A stretch of DNA of 64,000 nucleotides from Delphinapterus leucas (taxonomy: Eukaryota > Chordata > Mammalia > Artiodactyla > Monodontidae): positions 17,740,889 to 17,804,888 of the forward strand of contig NW_022098000.1 of assembly GCF_002288925.2 (NCBI RefSeq), given 5' to 3'. Positions within the stretch are counted from its first letter, which is position 1, and each line of letters opens with the position of its first letter. The notes beneath the pieces were generated by a model. That model saw only the letters and a program-made list of their open reading frames with translations, was not told the DNA's origin and made no database searches. Positions 36,901 to 44,849 of this stretch are shown one piece after another. A program made the translations under genes and the position numbers.

Positions 36901-39900
36901 AAACACAACATTGTAAATCAACTATACTTCAATCAAATTATTAAAATAAATAAATAAATAAGTGTTACCTTAACCTGAACTGCTGTGGTTCTGGGAAAGG
37001 GATCCAGGGAGACCCAGGAAAGCTGGGCTATTTCAGGTCCTCCTCCACTCTTTGCTCCACTCTACCAAAATCTGGAGCTTCAAGATAACTGGACTAGTCT
37101 TTGGGGACGTTCCTTAAAGTCCTTCAAGCTGTCGGAACCCACGTCATGCGGCTCACCCCATCATCCGCTGGACATCAACCTAAGTCAGCAGTAGCTCCCT
37201 CAGCGTCCACTGGCTCCTAAACTAGACTTTCAACTTTTGTTTGGTTTTGGCAATTCATTCAACACACATATTTGTTGGCAATTTACAGAATTTCTTTCAA
37301 TGTAATCACTAGGCAACCCTCCCTGCCTGCACACCTCTAAATTTTTATTTTCTGGAAATTGATGTTGGCCAAAGAAGTAAACAGAAGGTGGGAAGAAAAA
37401 CGTTATTTACTCAAGCTGTTCCCCTACTTGGAATTTCAGGGAATCTCCCTAAATCTCAGAAGGATCGTAGAATTGTCGAGGTGAGCTGGATGTACCTCCA
37501 GGCTGAACTAGCGCCCAAACATCAGCTCGCATTTCTGAATTTTCTGCACTTACGGAGCTCTCGCTGTGTCCAGCCAAGCCTAGCAGGGTACGTCATCACT
37601 GCCCTTCCAACTCCCTGTAAACACTGGCTCTTCTCTGGGAGGCAAAGAGAAACACTGGGGTACAGACCTGGTGGTCCTTCTCTCTCTGTCACATGTGGAG
37701 GTGGGAGGGGCCCCAGCTCCCCTCTTGGTATCCTTACACACTTACTTGTTCTCTCACAGAAATGGACACTCTGGGTGAGGTTGTTGAGATGACAATCACA
37801 GCTCTGGAGAGATCCCTCTGTGTGAAGGTAGCATTTCTGGGGATCAAGGCATGAGGGAGGAAACCAGGAGTAGCCGTCGTCACAGGCACAGCGCAGGACC
37901 CCGTTCTGGATGCCACAGTCTGCACAAAAAAACAGAGCTTGGTCTCACGAGACCTGGTTAATAAATTGGCTATAGTTGAGTTCTCATCTTTGGTTCTGAT
38001 ATAGAATCTGAACCGAAAGCTAGAGATATTTCTCTCCAAAAGCTGTAAGGATGAAAACAAGATGGAAACAAGTATGTTTAAGATTAAAGAAACGTCCCAC
38101 TCAATAGATACTGAGGTTGGATCAGAAACCCAGCTAACATAACAATCAAGTGTCTGGGGCTAGCGTCCAAAAGAAGGATGTGTGCCCAGTCGGTACCACT
38201 TACATGGAGAAAGAAGCAGAAGAGGATATGTCGACCTGAGAGTTATTTAAAGGGTTCTAGATGGTATTTGTCCACTGTCTTGTCGGAGGCTCCCATCCAC
38301 CTAGCATCACTCCCCCAAAGTCCCTGTTAGCAATATGGCAAAGGCAGAGAAACCTTTTTGTTGAGAGTCATGATGAAAAATTTTATTAACCAATCCTGTA
38401 TGCTTGTATTGGACCTAAAACTCCTACTAAGAAACCTTTCCTTTACAATAGACAAAAAAAAAAAAAAATGGGGCAAAGTCACCACATACGGTTGTGAAAA
38501 TATGCACAATGGTGCGCAATAAATGGTTCTCAAACGTGATCATGCGCCAGAACCTTCTGGGAGGGGTCTCATCCCAAAGTGTATGATTCGGTAAGTCTGG
38601 AATGGAGCCAGGGATCTGCATTTCTTTTAAGTTCCCTGATGCTGCTGCTACTGTCGGTCTGGGTACCACACTCTGAGAACCCTTGCTTTAGATAAATCAT
38701 TTAACTTCTCCTAACCCTATTGTGGTGGTCATTAGTGCTGTTGGCCAGATATTTTTTACAAGCATTTATGCTTTTCAGCCACAGATATTGGGGGGATGAT
38801 TGATTCCCCAGCATAACCTAACCTCTCCCGACTCACACACCACCTTCCCCATTCCCACTCCCAGTTACCAGAGACTGACTCACACGTGGTGGCCTTTGCT
38901 CTGATAATCTTCACCGGCCCAAAAACAGGGCAAGGCTCCAAAAGCTTCAGAAAGTTCTTCACGTCTCTTTTCTCCTTGGAATCTCGATAGGCTACCTGAA
39001 GCAGCAGCTCGTATTCCTGGATTGGACCTAGAGAGAAAGAGAGACCGTCAAAGGCTTCTTTTCTCAGGCTGGGAGGGAGATACTGCAGAGCAAGTGACCT
39101 CGGAGCGCTTGTCAGATTCAGCCTGAGGGTCACGGACATGGCTTGGTCGCTTCCATTCATCCAGACATGGACTAAAAATGAGCATCCCGAGCAAAGCATC
39201 AGATGGTCCACAGGTGCCTAAGACACCTCTCTCCTCTGACTTCGGCCAGGCCAGCTGCTCTGTGCTTTCTGACCCACCCCAGCATCGCCCTCCTGACTTT
39301 ATATACTTCTCAGGTCACATCCAGAGTCAAGTTTCAGGGTCAAGACTGAAGGGAGAAGAGGTGAGAAAGTCCTGGTCACTCTCCCCGCCTCCTCCCCCAG
39401 CTCTGGTCTCCTGGACGTATCTCTGATATAAAACCCCCAGTCCCCTCTTTCCTCTCCAAAGAGCCCTTCCTTCTCCTGTACAAATGTTCCACTAATTAGC
39501 TGAGTTTGATACTGAGATGAAATGCACGAGTAAAACCAAACCAAACCTTACTTGAGCCTTGATGCACCCTCACCTCCACCTTATCGTTTCTGAGCAGTAC
39601 CTTTTGTTTCCCTAAGAAGAGACCATTAGGTGTTTTGGGCTGGGAGAGAAGAGGAATCGCACCCAGAATTCACTTAGGCACATTCACATGAAACTCTGTA
39701 TGAAGTTCCATGGGGTCTCAAGATCCTCCCAAGGTCCTCTGTGGACCCCAGGTTAAGAATGTGAAGGGCCTCAGAGAAAAAGAGGCAAAAGGTGAACATC
39801 CTTTTTTCCTGGGTCTCATTTTGTTATCACTGGCAGTGAAACCTCTTACAATCCCTTAGATCTCTCAGGACTGCACCATGCTTTCTACAGGCACAGGTGA

Positions 39901-42900
39901 GATGGGGAGCTTCTATGAGACTGTCCCATTTCTTAAGGGTCTGGGGGAGCTGGGAGATGTATAGGGAAGAAAAGCAGCTGGATCAATCCCTAGACTTCTC
40001 AGAAGGAAATCCAGAAGCTGCAGCATGTCCCGGGACATTTACAGGAGACTCCTGCCTGCTGTAGTTGCCACCAACTCACCCCTCCCCACATCTCCTTAAG
40101 GCCGGAAACTCTGTCCCGGCCTTGGGAATTACTCCAAGGGATGTAAGCTAAGGGGAGGCCCAAGCAGGTAATAGGTGGGGAAGTGGGGAAAGATGAATGG
40201 CTCTGGTTCTGGAGCCAGACTGACTGGGCGTTGAATCCTGCCCCACCTACCCACCGGCCTTGTCAGTTTCACTATCTATAAAATAAAGATGGAGAATGTG
40301 CCTAATTCAGAGGATCTTTGTGAGGATTTAATTCATCTAACACACTTAGAATAGTGCATGGCACTGGTAACAGTTCAATGTATACGTGTGCTTTTACCTT
40401 TCCATGGCATTCCAAGTTGAAGCTCTGGTTTCATTTTCCCAAAGAATTGTAGCCTTGCTACAGTGTGGTAAGGTCTATGGCCCTATTAGCACATTGCTGG
40501 ATGGCAGATTCATGGCACCGTAAAAAGGCTTTTGAGGACTGACCCAGGAACCTAACCACCATCTGTGTGTACCATTGTTTCCATGAGGAAATATATACAA
40601 TGCTTGAAACATCAGACCCGCAAATCAAATTTCAGACCACAACTCATTCCTAGACTGAAGTCTGTGCCATTCATTACATTATTGGGATCAAGGTGAAGAG
40701 GGAAAGGACGAGTATGGAGCAGCTACTGGCTGGTTATGGGACAGGATACTATGCCTTTATTATATTATTTCATCCTCACAAGGAATTACTGTAATTATCG
40801 TTTTATGGATTTGAGGTATTTAACGATGTGCCAAAGATCATAAAACCCATCAGGAGCACCCCTGGGATTTGAACCCTGCTCTCTGGGCTCCAGGGTGTGC
40901 TGTACCATGCTATCTGAGGGAGTCTCACCTAGAGGCTTTTTCTTATTTAAAATGAGTTCTTGCTTTGTTTTGATGCCATCATCACTCTGTTAAGAGAAAA
41001 AAAAAAAGAAGAAGAATTACAGCAAGCCTTGGTCATATTGTATTTCATAAGGCCTCGTTGGGTTTCCCAGATAAACTGAAATCATGGATCTAAAATGCAA
41101 GCCAGGGATGGTGGGGGAGGGGGGCAGAAAAGGACATCGCTGAGGCACCTTTTGAGCACAAACCTGAAGGAAGCAGGAAAGTGAGGATCCCTGAGAAAGA
41201 ACTTCCCAGGAGGAGGGAGGAACAGGTGCAAAGGCCCTGGGATAAGAATATGCCTGGCACATGAAGGCCAGAGTAGCTAAGTGGAGTCGGGGAGGCGGGG
41301 CAGGAAGTGACGTCAGAGAGTATCTCTGGGGAGGCAGGTCCTGTAGATCCTTCTGGGCTGTGGCAAGGGCTTAGCTTTTGCTTGAGTGGGATGGGAGCCT
41401 GCTGGAGAGTTCTGAACAGAGGAAAGATGTGCTCTGCTCCACTTTTTAGAAGGCTCAATCCTGAGGCCGTGTTGGGAATAGACAAGCACCGAAGCAATGA
41501 GAGCGTTTCAGGAGCTACCGAGATAATATAGGTGAGAGATGATGAAGGTGTGGATCAGGATGGTAGCCATGGAGTTGGTGAGAAGTGTTTGGATTCTGGA
41601 TATATTTTAAAGAGAAAACCAGAAAAAAAGATCTAATGGTTTAGACGTGGATTATGAGAAGTGTCAAGCGTAATAATAATTTTTCTGCTTAAGCAGCTGG
41701 AGAGGCAGTGATACCACTTGCTGAGATGGGCAAGGAGAAGAAGGTTTGGTGAGAAAAAACCGAGAGTTTAATTTTGGACATATTAAGTTGAGGGGATATT
41801 GGCACCCAACTGGAGATACCAAGTAGGTAGTAGATAGGTGAGTGTGGCGTTCGGGGAACAGGTGTGAGAAGGAGACACAGATTTTGGAGTCATTGGCATG
41901 CAGAGAACATTAAAACCATGACCCCAGATGAAAGCATCAAGAAAGTGAGTAGAGTGTGGAGAGAAAGGAACCCTCCTACACTGTTGGTGAGAATGTAAAT
42001 TGGTGCAGCCACTATGGAGAGCGGTATGGAGGTTCCTTAAAAAAACTAAAAACAGTGTTGCCATATGATCCTGCAATCCCACTCCTGGGCATATATCCAG
42101 AGGAAACTCCAATCTGAAAAGATACATGCACCCCAATGTTCACAGCAGCACTATTTACAATAGCCAAGACATGGAAGCTAGCTAAGTGCCCATTGACAGA
42201 TGAATGGATAAAGAAGACGTGGCATAGATGTGGAATATTACTCAGGCATATAAAAGAATGAAATAATGCCATTTGCAGCAACATGGATGGACCTAGAGAT
42301 TATCATACTAAGGGAAGTGTATCAGAAAGAGAAGGACAAGTATCATATGATATCACTCATACGGGGAATCTAAAACAATGATACAAACGAGCTTACTTAC
42401 AAAACAGAAACAGACTCGCAGACTTAGAGAACGGACTTATGGTCACCAGAGGGGACAGGGGCAGGTGGGGAGGGATAAATTAGGAGTTTGGGATTAACAG
42501 GTACACAGTACTATGTATAAAACAGATAAACAACAAGGACCTACTGTATAGCACAGGGAACTATACTCAAAGTCTTATAATAACCTATAATGGAAAGGAA
42601 TCTGAAAAAGAATATATATATGTATACATATATATGTATAACTGAGTCACTTTGCTGTATACCTGAAGCTAACACATTGTAAATTAACTATGTAAACTAA
42701 ACTAAAATATGTAAATTATTACTTCAATTAAAAAAAAGGTTATTGGGAAAAAAAAAGGAAAGTGAGTATAGACAGGGAAGAGGCCAACAAGGACTGCTAA
42801 TGTCGATCTATATGCTTTTCCTCCATCAAAGAGGCCATAGGAGAGGATGCGCTGAGTTCGAAAACATCTCCAGTATGGCTTTGTCCAAGATCCCGGTTTT

Positions 42901-43181
42901 TGAAGTCAGGTCATCCAAGCTCCAAGAGATGAAGTGACTCATCCAAGGCCACACAGCTAATGCTGGTATTGTTGAGACAAGAACCCAGCACTTCTGATGC
43001 CAAGTCTATGAAATTTTGTCACTGCAGTTGCCTAGAGAGTGACAGACGCTCAAAGTGCCAGAAGGACAGAGGGGAGGTGGTAGAGAAGAAAACGGGACGT
43101 ACGCAAACTCACCCCCAGGAAGCCATTCCAGCCCTCGGTGATCATGAAGAAGGAGAAGAGCCAGGGCGTAGGAACTCTCAT
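18895..43181 (-). CDS. ADGRF1: Adhesion G-protein-coupled receptor F1 (GPR110), complete coding span, 14 coding exons
   Basis: Coding exons join as 43181-43113, 40986-40929, 39027-38884, 37919-37746, 35771-35671, 34642-34584, 31218-31067, 29924-29761, 28133-27945, 25872-24499, 22731-22690, 21494-21435, 19582-19516 and 18968-18895. The total is 2727 nt, or 908 aa plus stop; all introns are GT-AG and phases agree at each junction. Seen: hydrophobic N-terminus, Cys-rich segment (res. 91-149), SEA region (about 149-253), four-Cys module (253-300), GAIN/GPS with HLTSFS cleavage motif (cut expected L564/T565), seven membrane segments (about 582-843) and a tail of about 65 residues. Known for the family: plasma-membrane receptor, self-cleaved at the GPS, activated by the tethered peptide that follows; GPR110 couples to G proteins and is reported to bind the lipid synaptamide. 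Identity rests on close match throughout to remembered human GPR110, including TM7 and the C-terminal TQF..E end. The paralogues ADGRF2, F4 and F5 would not match the tail or N-terminus. The gene looks intact and functional. Confidence 0.97.
18969..19515 (-). other. ADGRF1 intron after coding exon 13
   Basis: 547 bp. A degenerate MIR-like stretch at 19170-19315; otherwise nothing recognised. Confidence 0.8.
19516..19582 (-). CDS. ADGRF1: ADGRF1 coding exon 13: cytoplasmic tail (residues 863-885)
   Basis: A 67-nt exon; acceptor TTTTGTGCAG, donor C/GTGAGT, phase 0 start and phase 1 end. It encodes [22 protein letters not shown], a basic, Ser-rich tail close to human QNSSDLSAKPKFSKPFNPLQNK. The last base is C, so the junction codon with exon 14 is CGC (Arg885), where human, from memory, has Gly. 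Confidence 0.93.
19872..20101 (+). mobile_element. CHR-type SINE with 16-bp TSD, in ADGRF1 intron
   Basis: Complete body plus an A-rich tail of about 45 bp. Flanked by taaaaacagggagata (19856-19871 and 20102-20117). Antisense to ADGRF1. Confidence 0.95.
20375..20575. repeat. MIR-like ancient repeat
   Basis: gaacattgaaaccaaaaggt then gaggtcacacagccaactgg and a stretch ending cttcctaacccacagcc. Orientation and subfamily unsure; a similar weaker stretch is at 19170-19315. Confidence 0.5.
21215..21330 (-). repeat. L2 3' end, reverse
   Basis: cattcactcattcattcaac then gaccacgtgctggacatcgt and gccagataccaggaatataa. Confidence 0.75.
21435..21494 (-). CDS. ADGRF1: ADGRF1 coding exon 12: helix 8 / proximal tail (residues 843-862)
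   Basis: A 60-nt, phase 0-0 exon; acceptor CCCTGTAG, donor GTAATC. It encodes [20 protein letters not shown], matching human LRQLLFNKLSALSSWKQTEK. It is the cytoplasmic membrane-proximal helix. A CHR SINE lies only about 75 bp upstream of the acceptor. Confidence 0.95.
21495..22689 (-). other. ADGRF1 intron after coding exon 11
   Basis: Contains the CHR SINE at 21569-21757 close to the acceptor and a TTTTC-type imperfect run near 21848-21870. The rest is unassigned. Confidence 0.85.
21569..21757 (+). mobile_element. CHR-type SINE close to ADGRF1 exon 12
   Basis: CHR body slightly shortened (a few bases missing after ggctgggcgtgagcc and before ggcccgcgtacc). It is antisense to the gene and ends about 75 bp upstream of the exon 12 acceptor in transcript order. 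Approximate flanking repeat aagagcaaaac / aagaacaaaac. Confidence 0.93.
22690..22731 (-). CDS. ADGRF1: ADGRF1 coding exon 11: rest of TM7 (residues 829-842)
   Basis: A 42-nt micro-exon encoding [14 protein letters not shown]; acceptor ...TTTTTTTTAAG, donor GTATGT, phase 0-0. It is identical to human [14 protein letters not shown] except one Ile/Met. It completes TM7 and begins helix 8. Skipping it would keep frame but remove half of TM7. Confidence 0.96.
23400..23735 (-). repeat. MIR, reverse, expanded by AT-rich and tandem repeats
   Basis: cactgcactaagtgctaaat at one end and cagtcacacagttggatagc at the other are MIR. Between them sits an expanded ttaatattaa-type block and a direct tandem duplication of gagagaattaaggtatagag (27-bp unit, two copies, about 23589-23645). 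Confidence 0.8.
23888..24098 (+). mobile_element. hAT-Charlie-type non-autonomous element
   Basis: agttcggcaaactttttctg, gagagtaaatatttcaggtt, gggcatggctgtgttccaat and aaaactttatttacaaagac. A well-known mammalian hAT-Charlie pattern, family name not certain. Confidence 0.78.
24499..25872 (-). CDS. ADGRF1: ADGRF1 coding exon 10: GAIN subdomain B, GPS and TM1 to TM7 start (residues 371-828)
   Basis: A 1374-nt exon (458 codons), acceptor TTTCAG, donor GTGAGA, phase 0-0. GPS cysteines are C532, C547, C559 and C561, with CVFWDF and the HLTSFS cut site. Cleavage is expected between L564 and T565 (human, from memory, T567), leaving a tethered agonist [12 protein letters not shown]. Approximate membrane segments: TM1 582-609, TM2 621-643, TM3 655-685 (C655), TM4 695-719, ECL2 with C731-W, TM5 740-768, TM6 789-810 ([11 protein letters not shown]), TM7 from 815. 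Putting most of the 7TM region on one exon is the ADGRF1 arrangement. The frame reads past the donor to a stop at 24460; that extension is intronic. Confidence 0.98.
26070..26276 (+). mobile_element. CHR-type SINE in ADGRF1 intron, near exon 10
   Basis: Full CHR body, A-rich tail aaaaaaaaaagaaagaaag. Flanks gaaaggagggtcag and gaaatgagggtcag. Lies about 200 bp upstream of the exon 10 acceptor, antisense. Confidence 0.94.
26685..26815 (+). mobile_element. Older tRNA-derived SINE, second subfamily
   Basis: aattccctggcaattcagtg, then ggttaggattctgcgctttc and a tRNA-like B box (ggtcgatccctgg), ending in a caaacaaacaaa tail. It differs from the CHR copies around it; this form is shared more widely in cetartiodactyls. 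Flanks attccttttc / gttccttttc. Confidence 0.8.
27060..27250 (-). mobile_element. Possible old L1 fragment, reverse
   Basis: ttagttggtctcttgtaaac and gggagtttaacttattcaca then cttaatgttatctgtgatg recall reversed L1 ORF2. Short and diverged. Confidence 0.4.
27945..28133 (-). CDS. ADGRF1: ADGRF1 coding exon 9: GAIN subdomain A (residues 308-370)
   Basis: A 189-nt, phase 0-0 exon; acceptor TCCTAG, donor GTAAGG. It encodes [21 protein letters not shown] followed by [25 protein letters not shown]. Helical, N-glycosylation-rich (NFS, NAT, NLS, NIS), as expected of the helical half of the GAIN domain. It matches human closely. Confidence 0.96.
28134..29760 (-). other. ADGRF1 intron after coding exon 8
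   Basis: Contains antisense MIR sequence (28262-28585) and further MIR-like fragments near 28.9-29.0 and 29.2-29.37 kb. The open frames here follow these repeats. Confidence 0.8.
28262..28585 (-). repeat. MIR, reverse
   Basis: ttccatacagtgtgctaaac then tatgattaaggaaattgaaa and ccagctaggaagtggaaagg, ending near ttatatccattatactatgc. Confidence 0.75.
29761..29924 (-). CDS. ADGRF1: ADGRF1 coding exon 8: four-cysteine module (residues 253-307)
   Basis: A 164-nt exon, acceptor TTTCCCAG, donor GTAAAA (moderate), phase 1 start and phase 0 end. It has four Cys (255, 273, 285, 297) with W290 in a ...LPCSSGY...[15 protein letters not shown] pattern, a small Sushi/hormone-receptor-like module between SEA and GAIN. 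It ends LEELKK, the start of the GAIN helices. It matches human AQCNDIVFGFGS through LLEELNK. Confidence 0.94.
29925..31066 (-). other. ADGRF1 intron after coding exon 7
   Basis: Contains a short L2 3' end (30485-30566) and a GT-rich imperfect tract near 30640-30690. Nothing else recognised. Confidence 0.8.
30485..30566 (+). repeat. L2 3' end fragment
   Basis: ccccactgctgtgtcttaag then tagtaaatatttgttgaata. Confidence 0.65.
31067..31218 (-). CDS. ADGRF1: ADGRF1 coding exon 7: SEA domain, C-terminal part (residues 202-253)
   Basis: A 152-nt exon, acceptor CTGTAG, donor GTAACA, phase 2 start and phase 1 end. It begins [15 protein letters not shown] (res. 203 on), where G204-S205-I-I is the place SEA domains may cleave themselves (G/S-V-V-V type). 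It then encodes the closing helix ...[20 protein letters not shown]. The donor GTAACA is weaker than its neighbours. Confidence 0.94.
31399..31436. repeat. (TA)n tract, two arms
   Basis: tatatatatatataatcata then attatatatatatataat; potential hairpin. Confidence 0.85.
31460..31775 (+). mobile_element. L1 3' end, truncated
   Basis: Contains aaatttatggttaccagagg, ctactgtacagcacagggaa and cactttgctgtacacctgaa in L1 3' UTR order, with an A-rich end. Inserted in an antisense L2. Confidence 0.87.
32397..32805 (+). mobile_element. Old L1 (L1M-type) 3' end
   Basis: tatattcatacaatggatta then tactgggcaataaaaaggaa, further on acactacatgattccattta and, at the end, tgtcaattatacttcaataa. Typical of older L1M 3' ends; diverged. 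Confidence 0.75.
33100..33285 (-). repeat. MIR, reverse
   Basis: ttctcattttatagataaga then aactgagtcctaaagaagtt and ctcaaattcttaatcactac. Confidence 0.7.
34584..34642 (-). CDS. ADGRF1: ADGRF1 coding exon 6: SEA domain, middle (residues 183-202)
   Basis: A 59-nt exon encoding [19 protein letters not shown] plus two bases of Arg. The donor is GTAAGT. The acceptor is AAG after a CT-rich tract, with a less usual A at -3. The residues match human [20 protein letters not shown] almost throughout. Confidence 0.94.
34643..35670 (-). other. ADGRF1 intron after coding exon 5
   Basis: About 1 kb of AT-rich sequence; I recognise no repeat or gene in it. Confidence 0.8.
35671..35771 (-). CDS. ADGRF1: ADGRF1 coding exon 5: SEA domain, first part (residues 149-182)
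   Basis: A 101-nt exon, acceptor TCCATAG, donor GTAAGC, phase 1 start and phase 0 end. It encodes (K)[20 protein letters not shown] then [13 protein letters not shown]. This is the first strand and helix of the SEA fold and matches human KIWGTFKINERFTNDLLNSSS with few changes. The reading frame is intact across both junctions. Confidence 0.95.
36170..36475 (+). repeat. L2 3' region
   Basis: tagcaagaccttccctgggc then tcttacagtactttatccat and ccatctttgtatcccccaaa. Confidence 0.7.
36695..36962 (+). mobile_element. L1 3' end with internal GATA microsatellite
   Basis: Carries ggtcctactgcatagcacag and aacattgtaaatcaactata. The usual TA-rich spacer is replaced by gatagatagataggtaggta and similar (36829-36860). 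Ends aataaataaataaata. Confidence 0.87.
37746..37919 (-). CDS. ADGRF1: ADGRF1 coding exon 4: cysteine-rich extracellular segment (residues 91-149)
   Basis: A 174-nt exon, acceptor TGTGCAG, donor GTAAGT, phase 1 at both ends. It has eight cysteines (res. 92, 101, 103, 114, 120, 131, 133, 145) in the pattern C-x8-C-x-C-x10-C-x5-C-x10-C-x-C-x11-C, with the family signature [13 protein letters not shown] and an N-linked site NLT. This is the EGF-like/disulfide-rich part that precedes the SEA domain in ADGRF receptors. All Cys are retained, so the fold should be intact. Confidence 0.95.
37920..38883 (-). other. ADGRF1 intron after coding exon 3
   Basis: Contains a MER20-like hAT fragment (38526-38690) and an A-rich tract near 38455. 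Nothing else recognised. Confidence 0.85.
38526..38690. mobile_element. MER20-like hAT fragment
   Basis: gttctcaaacgtgatcatgc at the start and ccacactctgagaacccttg at the end, with ccagggatctgcatttcttt between. Same family as 9548-9739. Confidence 0.75.
38884..39027 (-). CDS. ADGRF1: ADGRF1 coding exon 3 (residues 43-91)
   Basis: A 144-nt exon, acceptor CTCTAG, donor GTGAGT, phase 1 at both ends. It encodes [20 protein letters not shown]..., then a basic stretch ending KIIRAKATT, close to the human exon. The last base before the donor is T, so the junction codon with exon 4 is TAC (Tyr91) where human, from memory, has Asp. The domain is unnamed; this is an extracellular N-terminal segment before the Cys-rich exon. 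Confidence 0.95.
40196..40385 (+). repeat. MIR SINE
   Basis: ggttctggagccagactgac, agtttcactatctataaaat and tagtgcatggcactggtaac. Forward MIR including the tRNA-like head. Confidence 0.82.
40740..40920 (-). repeat. MIR, reverse
   Basis: tttcatcctcacaaggaatt then gatttgaaccctgctctctg and gtgtgctgtaccatgctatc. Confidence 0.72.
40929..40986 (-). CDS. ADGRF1: ADGRF1 coding exon 2 (residues 24-43)
   Basis: A 58-nt exon with phase 0 start and phase 1 end, acceptor TTAACAG, donor GTGAGA. It encodes [19 protein letters not shown] plus the first base of the next Gly, a polar Lys-rich linker after the signal peptide. It matches the human DGIKTKKELIVNKKKHLG segment closely. It is too small to be found by ORF length and was found by peptide homology. 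Confidence 0.92.
41115..41968 (-). repeat. L2, reverse, interrupted at its right end by an L1
   Basis: gaggaacaggtgcaaaggcc, ggtcctgtagatccttctgg, then tgggatgggagcctgctgga and gttaagtt-like downstream motifs. Matches reverse L2. Confidence 0.7.
41969..42735 (+). mobile_element. L1, 5'-truncated (about 770 bp)
   Basis: Begins in ORF2 3' sequence (ctgttggtgagaatgtaaat), passes through gcatatatccagaggaaact and aacatggatggacctagaga, then the 3' UTR and an A-rich end. This is the longest L1 copy in the window. It interrupts an antisense L2. Confidence 0.9.
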
Positions 43182-43203
43182 CTTCCCCTGGCCCCTCCTG
43201 CTT
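43113..43203 (-). CDS. ADGRF1: ADGRF1 coding exon 1: start codon and signal peptide
   Basis: The ATG at 43181-43179 opens 23 codons ([14 protein letters not shown]... ending GFLG) before a strong GTGAGT donor at 43112. Arg2 followed by a W-L-F-S-F-F-M-I core gives a short signal peptide; human GPR110, from memory, starts MKVGVLWLISFF and also ends this exon at GFLG. The start context has A at -3. Upstream, a pyrimidine tract and CAG at 43206-43204 make a good acceptor, so I infer 22 nt of 5' UTR (43203-43182). The genomic frame stays open further upstream and holds another ATG at 43232, but that lies on the intron side of this acceptor. Confidence 0.93.
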
Positions 43204-43855
43204 CTGGACAGGACAAGAACAGCTGGAGTCACAGTCTGTGACTAGACGTGTGCGCCATGCAAGGCTGAGGCACAAAAACAAGTCATTCAAGCCAACATTT
43301 TTAAATGCACACAGGGGTAAAGCCTAGCTGGGCTCCTCAGAAGCCCTGAGCATATGGTTATATTTTTCCACCAGGGACAACATCACTTCCACTCCCACTG
43401 CAGAACTAGTGAATTTTTCTCTTTACAAACCTACTAGAAAATTTCTCCAGAACCCTCTTCTACGTTTAAGTTTGATCTAAGTGATCAAATTTGACTCAAC
43501 ACAGGCTATTTTAAAATCATGGCTTGCTTTACTTTGTAGTTGGGTGCATTTAACATCCAGCCTTTTATAGTTCACTGAGGTTTTCTTTTCATCTCAGTAA
43601 AGACAGGCATTCAAATAACCAAGGACCCTAGAACCATTAATATAAAGATAGACTCTGAGTATTTCAGCATAAAAATAATAGTGAACCAACCCAGCAAATT
43701 TCCTTGTTCATAGTTCATGTAATTAGTAACCAACTGTGCTCAAGTTCATGGGTATCTTAGAATAATTTAGACAAAACCCAGCCCATAGTCATGGTCACAA
43801 GATTTAATCATTTACACACAGGTTATTTGGTGGCAATGAAAAAAATCACAAGTTA

Positions 43856-44063
43856 GAACTGTTCTGTCCAATGTAGTAGCCACTAGCCACATGTGACAGT
43901 CTAATTTTAATTAGAATAAATTTAATTTTAATTAGAATAAAATGGAATGAAAAACTCAATTTCTCAGTCATACTAGCCACATTTCAAGTGCTCAATAACC
44001 ACATGTGGCTAGTGGTTACCATGTTAGGTAGTGTAGACACAGAACACTTTCATCATTGCCAAA
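43856..44063 (+). mobile_element. MER5A-like hAT element
   Basis: gtccaatgtagtagccacta then gccacatgtgacagtctaat; a middle AT-rich part with a duplicated ttagaataaatttaatttta; then ccacatgtggctagtggtta. Inverted-repeat ends are as in MER5A. Confidence 0.88.
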
Positions 44064-44069
44064 AATTTT

Positions 44070-44435
44070 ATTGGGCATGGAATATTACTCAGCCTTTAAA
44101 AAGAAAAAAAATTCCGTCACGTGCTATGATCATGGATGACCCTTAAGGGCGTTATGTTAAATGACATAAGCCAATCACAAAATGGCAAGTACTATATGAT
44201 TCCACTTATATGAGGATCTAAAGAAGTCAGACTCATAGAAATAGACAGAAGAATGCGGTTGCCAGGGGCTGGGAGGAGGGGGTAGAGGGGAGTTGTTATT
44301 CAGTGGGTATAGTTTCCATTTTGCCCAAAGGAAAAGTTCTAGAAATCTGTGGTACAACAGTGTAAATATATTTAACACTGCTGAACTTTACACTTAAAAA
44401 TGGCTAAGATGGTACGTTGTATGTTGTGTGGGGTT
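44070..44435 (+). mobile_element. Old L1M-type 3' end
   Basis: ggaatattactcagccttta, then ttccacttatatgaggatct and tgccaggggctgggaggagg, ending aatggctaagatggtacgtt. Matches older L1M 3' ends. Confidence 0.8.
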
Positions 44436-44849
44436 TTGTCAACAAAAATTTTTTTTAAAGTTTTATTGGCCAGTATTGACAGAACATGAAGGAATACTTC
44501 CCTGTGGCCTTCCTCATAGTTGATGTGGTTAGCAACAAATTGTCCTCAAGTTCATGGTTATCTCAGAATAATTTAGACAAAAGTCCATAGTCATGGTCAT
44601 AAAATTCCCTTTCTCTTTACATCTCCATAGGAAAAGATGAAGAGCTATGATTCCCAAGCTCAATAACCCACCATTGGAATAAGTGTCTGGGGACAGCAGC
44701 ACAGAAGCCCAGGGTTGGTTCTCCAGCCCTTACCTTGCTTCCTGGGTGCACTTTAAACTTCATACACGCCTTGCCATCCCAACAGTGCGGCCTCAGGCTT
44801 TGCTCTCTGACCTACAAGAAAAGAGAACAGGTGGGAAAGGATGGAGTGA

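Larger units (their letters stand above)
35772..37745 (-). other. ADGRF1 intron after coding exon 4
   Basis: Contains an L2 fragment (36170-36475) and a truncated L1 3' end with a GATA-type microsatellite (36695-36962). The rest is unassigned. Confidence 0.85.
39028..40928 (-). other. ADGRF1 intron after coding exon 2
   Basis: Holds two MIR-like fragments (40196-40385 and 40740-40920). The rest is unique sequence with no coding signal seen. Confidence 0.85.
40987..43112 (-). other. ADGRF1 intron after coding exon 1
   Basis: GTGAGT...AACAG. It contains an antisense L2 piece (about 41.1-41.96 kb) into which a plus-strand truncated L1 (41.97-42.73 kb) has been inserted. No other coding signal seen. 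Confidence 0.85.
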
